This document shows, in pieces, positions 6,384-10,335 of a stretch of DNA of 10,335 nucleotides. The position numbers were made by a program, and so were the translations under genes. Below the pieces are notes generated by a model. It worked only from the letters and a program-made list of their open reading frames with translations, ran no database searches and had not been told where the DNA came from. The stretch spans positions 1-10,335 of the forward strand of contig DAISNS010000071.1 of assembly GCA_036830905.1 (NCBI GenBank). Reading direction: 5' to 3'. Positions within the stretch are counted from its first letter, which is position 1, and each line of letters starts with the position of its first letter. The stretch is from Thermocaproicibacter sp002397355. GTDB taxonomy: Bacteria > Bacillota > Clostridia > Oscillospirales > Acutalibacteraceae.

Positions 6384-6433
6384 CAGAATATTTTTGAAAA
6401 ACTATTGACATTTCCGGTGGACGCAGTTATAAT
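6384..6433 (+). promoter_or_regulatory. Strong sigma-A promoter with A/T-rich upstream tract driving the large RNA
   Basis: Perfect TTGACA (6405-6410), 17-base spacer and perfect TATAAT (6428-6433). Bases ~6384-6404 are A/T-rich (ATATTTTTGAAAAACTA), resembling an UP element as at rRNA promoters. Start is predicted near 6440. No protein gene follows at a normal distance. Confidence 0.9.
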
Positions 6434-6564
6434 GAAACCGGAACAAGAAAGGGACAAAAGAGGGATGCGGACCGGACCCGAAGAGAAGCCGCAACGGTTG
6501 CGGAGCTGAAGATAGGGGAAGGATGTGTGCCGCATCGGTAAGGTTCCGGAGTTCCGACTTTACA

Positions 6565-6664
6565 GGAAGGGAGTGAGTCCAATGGGCAGGGAAGATGCCT
6601 CACAGCAGCGGCCGGGTCTGTTGGGCCGCGGCCAGCCAGAGTAAACGGAAGGGAATGAGTCCAA
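6565..6664 (+). repeat. Two copies of an 18-nt motif inside the large RNA
   Basis: GGAAGGGAGTGAGTCCAA at 6565-6582 and GGAAGGGAATGAGTCCAA at 6647-6664 differ at one base and start 82 bases apart. The stretch between them holds the 6608-6629 hairpin. The copies may be equivalent internal-loop or junction modules. A TTGGACT at 6959-6965 is complementary to AGTCCAA at the 3' end of the motif. Confidence 0.75.
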
Positions 6665-7067
6665 AGAACAGTTAAGCGCAGCCGATTCTGAGAAAAGGAG
6701 CAGACAACACGAAGTCGTTTTCCAGTCTCTCAGGAGCAGAGTCCAGTTTTGATCCGAGGCCGGCGTGATCTGTCTTTGCAAACCGAGTTTCAGCTTTTCT
6801 GAAAAAGCATGCCAGGTTCCAGAATTGAACGGCGGCAGTTTGACGGCGGTTCTTTTAAGGCAGCCAACGCGCGTCAACGGTTTCGGCACCTGAAAATCCG
6901 GCCCCGCGATGGGCCGGCCGGCACAATGGGTAGTTCCATTGCGGCAGTGATAAGGCGGTTGGACTGGGGAGTTTGAATTCCGTGTAGCGGCGACCCGGCG
7001 TTAGGGCCGGGCCGCCCTCCGGAAAGGAATCCAGCGGCCCCGGAAACGTCAGAATCGTAAGAAGGAC

Positions 7068-7100
7068 ACGGGGGCTCCGGCGGCAAGCCGGGGCCCCCGT
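7068..7100 (+). other. Long GC-rich hairpin near the 3' end of the large RNA
   Basis: ACGGGGGC (7068-7075) pairs with GCCCCCGT (7093-7100), then a T-G wobble and CCGGC/GCCGG, making 14 pairs around a GGCAA loop. No T-run follows, so it is an RNA structural stem rather than a terminator. Confidence 0.75.
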
Positions 7101-7125
7101 TGTGACAAGTCCCCGTCGCAACGAT

Positions 7126-7166
7126 AAAGCCCGCCGCGCCTCCTTCATGGGGTGCGGCGGGCTTTT
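7126..7166. terminator. Bidirectional terminator shared by the large RNA and the transglutaminase-like gene
   Basis: AAAGCCCGCCGC (7126-7137) pairs perfectly with GCGGCGGGCTTT (7154-7165); five more pairs, some wobble, extend the stem to a 6-base loop. On the plus strand it ends in TTTT (7163-7166), on the minus strand in TTT. It lies 26 bases past the minus-strand stop at 7192 and closes the plus-strand RNA, so it separates two convergent units. Confidence 0.88.
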
Positions 7167-7191
7167 CCACCCGACAGGGGGGAACGCGTGG

Positions 7192-8400
7192 TCAGGCGAA
7201 GGTGCAGAGCGCGCTCTTTACGCCGTCGATATAGACGCCGTGCACGCCGAGGGAGGAGGTCGCCGTCACTTTATAAAAGTACCGGTTTCCGCTGACGCGC
7301 GCCGGCGCGATCGTCCCGACGGTGGCGACCTGGAACACGGGCGCTTTGTCGGCGGTGACGAGGAATTGATAGGTTTTTCCGGTTCTGATCGTTACGGCGG
7401 CCGTGTCGCAGGTAAAACGCGGCGCCGTGACGGTGACGGGCAGAGAAGCCTTTGCGCCGCAGGCGGAGGTGACTATTACGGAGGCTGTGCCGGGCGCTCT
7501 CCCGCGGATGGTGAAGAGCCGGCCGCCAGAGGAGGAAACCTGTTTGTCCACGGAGACGACCGCCGTGTTCGACGATGAGGCTTTCAGGTATTCCCCGAGG
7601 TTCGACCTCGCGAGAATGACGTATTGGTCGCCCGCCGCAAAACGGTAGGAAGACGTGTCCAGCCATACGGTTGCCGCCACGGGGGCTTCCAGCGCATCCA
7701 GCTCTCTCCGCGAGGCGGTCGACCAGAACGAAGTGTCCGTGATTGCGGCGGTCCCGTCGGCGGAGGGGATGGAAACCGTTCCGGTTGTGTCGTTGGAGGC
7801 GTAGGCGTCGAACTGCGTGTCGGATGCGACAGGCGGAACGAGGAACCACATTTTTTTCCAGAATGCGTGGTCCGCGTCGCCGAGGCGCGAGGAAAGCGCG
7901 GTCAGCGCGCCGTCGCTGAGCAGAAAATAGGCGTGATTGCGCATGCTGCTGCCGGAATCGACGATGACCGGATCGTCGAAGGTGCAGTCCACATGATACC
8001 AGTTTCCACCCAGCTTTACCATGTTCCACATATGGGTGGAGCTGTGCACGCAGATCGTTTCCACGCCGAGGCGGTCCATCAGAAGCTGGTAAGCCAGCGC
8101 GTAGCCCTGGCAGACGCCGGTGCGGTTCCGCAGGAGCCCCTCCGCGGTGAAATCCGCCGCCGGAAGCCGGTCCGCCCGGTAATTTTCATAATCGTACCGG
8201 GAGACGTCGATCAGCTTGTCGTGGACGACAAGCGCTTTTTCCAGGGACGACATCTTCGGGTCGGTTGCGGAGAGGATGCCGTCCACAGCCTGTTCCGCGG
8301 CGTCGTCGTATTCCGCCGCCGCCGCGGGCATTGCCGTGAAAACGCTGCATACGGCCGCAGCGGCGACGAACAAAGCGAGAAACCTACCGGTTTTCTTCAT
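7192..8400 (-). CDS. Secreted transglutaminase-like domain protein with C-terminal Ig-like (BIG2-type) region
   Basis: Encodes 402 aa. Residues 1-29 form a signal peptide: a KK start, a hydrophobic core FLALFVAAAAVCSVF, and a cleavage-type AMPAAAA. Residues ~50-145 match a transglutaminase-like (papain-fold) domain with the full triad: Cys97 in GVCQGYA, His123 in STHMWNMV and Asp138 in WYHVDCTFDDP. Such domains in clostridia are often predicted proteases or crosslinkers; activity is not shown. Residues ~245-335 resemble a bacterial Ig-like domain (SSSNTAVVSVDKQ, then GRAPGTASVIVTS), and ~335-402 may be a second beta-rich domain. No LPXTG or transmembrane anchor is seen, so it is probably released or loosely wall-bound. 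The ATG has AAGGAGG 9 bases upstream. Monocistronic, divergent from prfC. Confidence 0.9.
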   Translation of the reverse strand: MKKTGRFLALFVAAAAVCSVFTAMPAAAAEYDDAAEQAVDGILSATDPKMSSLEKALVVHDKLIDVSRYDYENYRADRLPAADFTAEGLLRNRTGVCQGYALAYQLLMDRLGVETICVHSSTHMWNMVKLGGNWYHVDCTFDDPVIVDSGSSMRNHAYFLLSDGALTALSSRLGDADHAFWKKMWFLVPPVASDTQFDAYASNDTTGTVSIPSADGTAAITDTSFWSTASRRELDALEAPVAATVWLDTSSYRFAAGDQYVILARSNLGEYLKASSSNTAVVSVDKQVSSSGGRLFTIRGRAPGTASVIVTSACGAKASLPVTVTAPRFTCDTAAVTIRTGKTYQFLVTADKAPVFQVATVGTIAPARVSGNRYFYKVTATSSLGVHGVYIDGVKSALCTFA

Positions 8401-8438
8401 GCTCTGGGACCTCCTTCTGTCTGCCGGATGTACTTCCT

Positions 8439-8467
8439 ATCATATTGGAAAAGGGGTTCTTTGTCAA
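8439..8467 (-). promoter_or_regulatory. Sigma-A promoter of the transglutaminase-like gene
   Basis: On the minus strand perfect TTGACA (8467-8462), 17-base spacer and TATGAT (8444-8439, one mismatch). Start is predicted near 8432, giving a ~32-base leader. Confidence 0.85.
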
Positions 8468-8520
8468 TTCTCCGCGACCGGCGCGGTCCTTTTTTTCTGC
8501 GGCGGGGCGCCCCCGACGGG

Positions 8521-8549
8521 TTGATTATTCCCGGCGGAAGCTTTATAAT
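8521..8549 (+). promoter_or_regulatory. Sigma-A promoter of prfC
   Basis: TTGATT (8521-8526, four of six) and perfect TATAAT (8544-8549) with a 17-base spacer. Start is predicted near 8556, giving a ~62-base leader. A GGGGCGCCCC palindrome lies just upstream of the -35 box (about 8504-8513); its role is unknown. Confidence 0.78.
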
Positions 8550-8617
8550 GAATCGGTTATCGTTTCCCGTGGAAAAGCGGGGAAATTTTGCCCGGAAACA
8601 GGGCTGGAGGAAACATC

Positions 8618-10216
8618 GTGACGGACACACAGAAGGAGATCGAAAAGAGAAGGACGTTTGCCATTATTTCCCACCCGGATGCCGGAAAGACGACGCTGAC
8701 GGAGAAGCTGCTGCTTTACGGCGGCGCCATAGCGCTCGCGGGTTCCGTCAAGGGGAAGAAGACGCAGCGCCACGCCGTCTCGGACTGGATGGACATCGAG
8801 AAGAAAAGGGGAATCTCCGTCACTTCGTCCGTCATGCAGTTCGGCTATGGGGGCTATTGCATCAATATCCTGGATACGCCGGGCCACGAGGACTTTTCGG
8901 AGGACACCTACCGCACGCTGATGGCCGCGGACTCCGCCGTGATGGTGCTGGACGCGGCGAAGGGCGTGGAGCGGCAGACCCGCAAGCTCTTCAAGGTCTG
9001 CACGCTGCGCCATATTCCGATCTTTACCTTCATCAACAAAATGGACCGCGACGCGCGCGATCCGTTCGACCTCATGGAGGAGATCGAGAAGCTGCTCGGC
9101 ATCCGCACCTGCCCGGTCAACTGGCCCATCGGCTCCGGCAAGGAATTCCGGGGCGTCTACGACCGCGAGACGAAAAGGGTGCTGGTCTTCCGCGCGAACA
9201 GCGACGCCGTTTTCGGGCAGAAGGAAGTGAAAGCGACGGCCGTTCCGCTGGACGACCCGCAAACGGAACGGCTGATCGGCGGGGACTTCTCCAAACGGCT
9301 TGCGGACGACGTCGCGCTCCTCGACGGCGCGGGGGACGGCCTCGATATGGACGCGGTCCGCGCGGGCAGGCTGTCGCCCGTCTTCTTCGGCTCGGCGCTG
9401 ACGAATTTCGGCGTGGAGCCTTTCCTGAAGGAGTTTCTGCGCATGACGACCCCGCCGCTCCCCCGCGAATCGGACCGCGGTCCCATCAGCCCGTTCGATC
9501 CGGATTTTTCCGCTTTCGTGTTCAAGATCCAGGCGAACATGAACAAGGCGCACCGCGACCGCATCGCGTTTATCCGCATCTGCTCCGGAAAATTTGAAAA
9601 GGGCATGGAGGTCACCCATGTGCAGGGCGGCCGCAAGGTGAAGCTCGCCCAGCCGCAGCACCTGATGGCCCAGGACCGCGAGATCATATCGGAGGCTTAC
9701 GCGGGCGACATCATCGGCCTGTTCGACCCCGGCGTCTTCTCCATCGGCGACACGCTCTGCACGGCCGCGAAGCCCTTCCGCTTCGCCGGGATCCCGACGT
9801 TCGCGCCCGAGCATTTCGCCCGCGTGGAGCAGGTGGACACGATGAAGCGCAAGCAGTTCGTGAAGGGGATGACGCAGATCGCGCAGGAGGGCGCGGTGCA
9901 GATCTTCCACGAGCCGGATTCCGGCATGGAGGAGGTCGTCGTGGGAGCGGTCGGCGTGCTTCAGTTCGAGGTGCTGGAGTATCGCCTGAAGAACGAGTAC
10001 AACGTGGACATCCGCATGTCCTCCATGCCGCAGGAGGAGATCCGCCGCGTGCGCTCGCTGGGGGGGCTGGATATAAAGAATCTGGACCTGACCTCCGACA
10101 CGAGGCTCGTGCAGGATTTCCGCGGCGGCTACCTGCTCCTCTTCACCAGCGACTGGAGCGTCGGCTGGGCGCTGGAGCACAACAAGGGCCTCGGGCTCTC
10201 CGAATTCGGCGGCTGA
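8618..10216 (+). CDS. prfC: Peptide chain release factor 3 (RF3)
   Basis: Encodes 532 aa, close to E. coli RF3 (529 aa). It is a translational GTPase that removes RF1/RF2 from the ribosome after termination. The P-loop SHPDAGKTT is at 18-26, switch I RGISVTSSVMQF at 64-75, G3 DTPGHEDF at 86-93 and G4 NKMD at 140-143. The G-domain insert and a SALTNFGVEPFL segment follow, then the beta-barrel domain II and the RF3 C-terminal domain with HVQGGRKVKL, VGAVGVLQFEVLEYRL and a DWSVGWALEHN ending. The GTG at 8618 is preferred over an in-frame TTG ten codons upstream because GGAGG lies 7 bases before it and the family begins there. Monocistronic. RF3 is not essential in model bacteria and is patchily present, but its presence in clostridia is ordinary. 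Confidence 0.97.
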   Translation: MTDTQKEIEKRRTFAIISHPDAGKTTLTEKLLLYGGAIALAGSVKGKKTQRHAVSDWMDIEKKRGISVTSSVMQFGYGGYCINILDTPGHEDFSEDTYRTLMAADSAVMVLDAAKGVERQTRKLFKVCTLRHIPIFTFINKMDRDARDPFDLMEEIEKLLGIRTCPVNWPIGSGKEFRGVYDRETKRVLVFRANSDAVFGQKEVKATAVPLDDPQTERLIGGDFSKRLADDVALLDGAGDGLDMDAVRAGRLSPVFFGSALTNFGVEPFLKEFLRMTTPPLPRESDRGPISPFDPDFSAFVFKIQANMNKAHRDRIAFIRICSGKFEKGMEVTHVQGGRKVKLAQPQHLMAQDREIISEAYAGDIIGLFDPGVFSIGDTLCTAAKPFRFAGIPTFAPEHFARVEQVDTMKRKQFVKGMTQIAQEGAVQIFHEPDSGMEEVVVGAVGVLQFEVLEYRLKNEYNVDIRMSSMPQEEIRRVRSLGGLDIKNLDLTSDTRLVQDFRGGYLLLFTSDWSVGWALEHNKGLGLSEFGG

Positions 10217-10218
10217 CC

Positions 10219-10258
10219 TTCTTTTCCTTTGCAAAAAGAAAAAGAAACGGCGTTTTTT
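10219..10258 (+). terminator. Possible prfC terminator (A/T-rich hairpin plus T-run)
   Basis: TTCTTTTCCTTT (10219-10230) can pair with 10235-10246 (11 pairs, one mismatch) and six Ts follow at 10253-10258. The stem is almost all A-T and the T-run is six bases away, so this is an atypical terminator. Confidence 0.45.
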
Positions 10259-10281
10259 CCAAAGCGTTGGCGTAGATTCCG

Positions 10282-10303
10282 AAAAAGCGGCGTCCTCCGC
10301 CGC
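10282..10303 (-). terminator. Minus-strand terminator for a gene beyond the right edge
   Basis: GCGGCG (10287-10292) pairs with CGCCGC (10298-10303) around a TCCTC loop, and five As precede it (10282-10286), giving TTTTTC after the stem on the minus strand. This suggests a convergent minus-strand gene ending near or beyond 10335. No coding part of it can be identified within the window. Confidence 0.6.
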
Positions 10304-10335
10304 GATCGGCCGGCATTCGCTTACTATTGCTATAA

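Larger units (their letters stand above)
6440..7166 (+). ncRNA. Large structured non-coding RNA (~0.73 kb), family not recognised
   Basis: Between a perfect promoter and a strong terminator lies ~0.73 kb without a convincing gene on either strand. The 5' part is a nested domain: CCGGAAC (6438-6444) pairs with GTTCCGG (6543-6549), GATGCGG (6464-6470) with CCGCATC (6530-6536), and CCGCAA/TTGCGG (6489-6503) caps it. Then come hairpins GCGGCC/GGCCGC (6608-6629), CTGAGA/TCTCAG (6688-6733), GCTTTT/AAAAGC (6793-6808), CCGGCCC/GGGCCGG (6898-6917), CAATGG/CCATTG (6924-6941), CCCGGC/GCCGGG (6994-7011), a 14-pair stem (7068-7100) and a 9-pair stem (7098-7106 with 7115-7123). The 8-base loop of the last, AAGTCCCC, could pair with GGGAC at 6451-6455. 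An 18-nt motif occurs twice. Signatures of RNase P RNA, tmRNA, rRNA and tRNA are not seen. It may belong to a large ornate class such as ROOL, GOLLD or OLE, or be new. Confidence 0.7.

Noticed and set aside
5925..6509. 194-codon plus-strand frame rich in Phe/Val/Leu, resembling a membrane protein
   Set aside because: It is antisense to the acidic DUF1292 gene (Glu/Asp codons read backwards give Phe/Leu/Val) and crosses two promoters.
6434..6560. Cobalamin or other metabolite riboswitch at the start of the RNA
   Set aside because: No conserved B12-box or other riboswitch core is seen, and no plus-strand gene follows until 8618.
6440..6840. RNase P RNA (type B) or tmRNA as identity of the large RNA
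   Set aside because: The conserved GAGGAAAGTCC and ACAGAA-type elements of RNase P, and the tRNA-like ends of tmRNA, are not found, and the unit is longer than either.
6560..6889. 109-codon open frame on the minus strand inside the large RNA
   Set aside because: No ribosome site, no recognisable motif, and its sequence follows the RNA hairpins and the duplicated motif of the plus strand.
7624..9597. 657-codon open frame on the plus strand
   Set aside because: It runs antisense to the transglutaminase-like gene, across both promoters, and then out of frame through prfC. No domain is present.
8543..10234. 563-codon open frame on the minus strand
   Set aside because: Fully antisense to prfC, with skewed composition and no motif. 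It is a shadow of a high-GC gene.
1..10335. Mobile elements, CRISPR, phage genes or defence systems
   Set aside because: No transposase, integrase, target-site duplication, regularly spaced repeat or defence gene was found on either strand.

Overview
The window reads as a GC-rich chromosomal segment of a Clostridia-type Firmicute, probably Oscillospiraceae/Ruminococcaceae-like. This is inferred from the long type-2 PyrF fold, the clostridial form of SerA with a C-terminal ACT domain, a DUF1292/YrzB protein, strong AGGAGG-like ribosome sites, and near-consensus TTGACA/TATAAT promoters. There are no transposases, integrases, CRISPR arrays, tRNAs or rRNAs. Codon use looks uniform across the genes, so this is core chromosome rather than an island. 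Taxonomy cannot be fixed from sequence alone.

Left part (1-3202), minus strand. A three-gene operon starts at a promoter at 2231-2258: a PyrF-family protein, a histidine phosphatase, and ruvX (GTGA overlap with the phosphatase stop). It ends at an 18-bp-stem terminator at 38-88. The PyrF-family protein keeps the fold but has lost the catalytic Lys and one catalytic Asp, and its phosphate loop is altered, so it is probably not a working OMP decarboxylase. Upstream, a separate minus-strand membrane YdcF-family gene has its own consensus promoter and terminator.

Middle (3281-5705), plus strand. serC and serA form a two-gene serine-biosynthesis operon behind a perfect TTGACA-17-TATAAT promoter. 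It ends at a hairpin that also serves as terminator for the minus strand.

RNA region (5718-7166). A minus-strand DUF1292 gene is followed by a ~180-nt structured RNA resembling 6S RNA. Divergent from the DUF1292 promoter, a second perfect promoter with an A/T-rich upstream tract drives ~0.73 kb on the plus strand. That stretch has no convincing gene but many nested hairpins, a duplicated 18-nt motif, and a 17-pair terminator at its end. It looks like a large structured non-coding RNA and is the best candidate here for an undescribed element.

Right part (7192-10335). A secreted transglutaminase-like protein with a bacterial-Ig-like tail (minus) and prfC, peptide-chain release factor 3 (plus), are divergently transcribed, each from its own promoter. 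The last ~120 bases hold a hairpin with a T-run after prfC and a hairpin oriented as a minus-strand terminator for a gene beyond the window edge.
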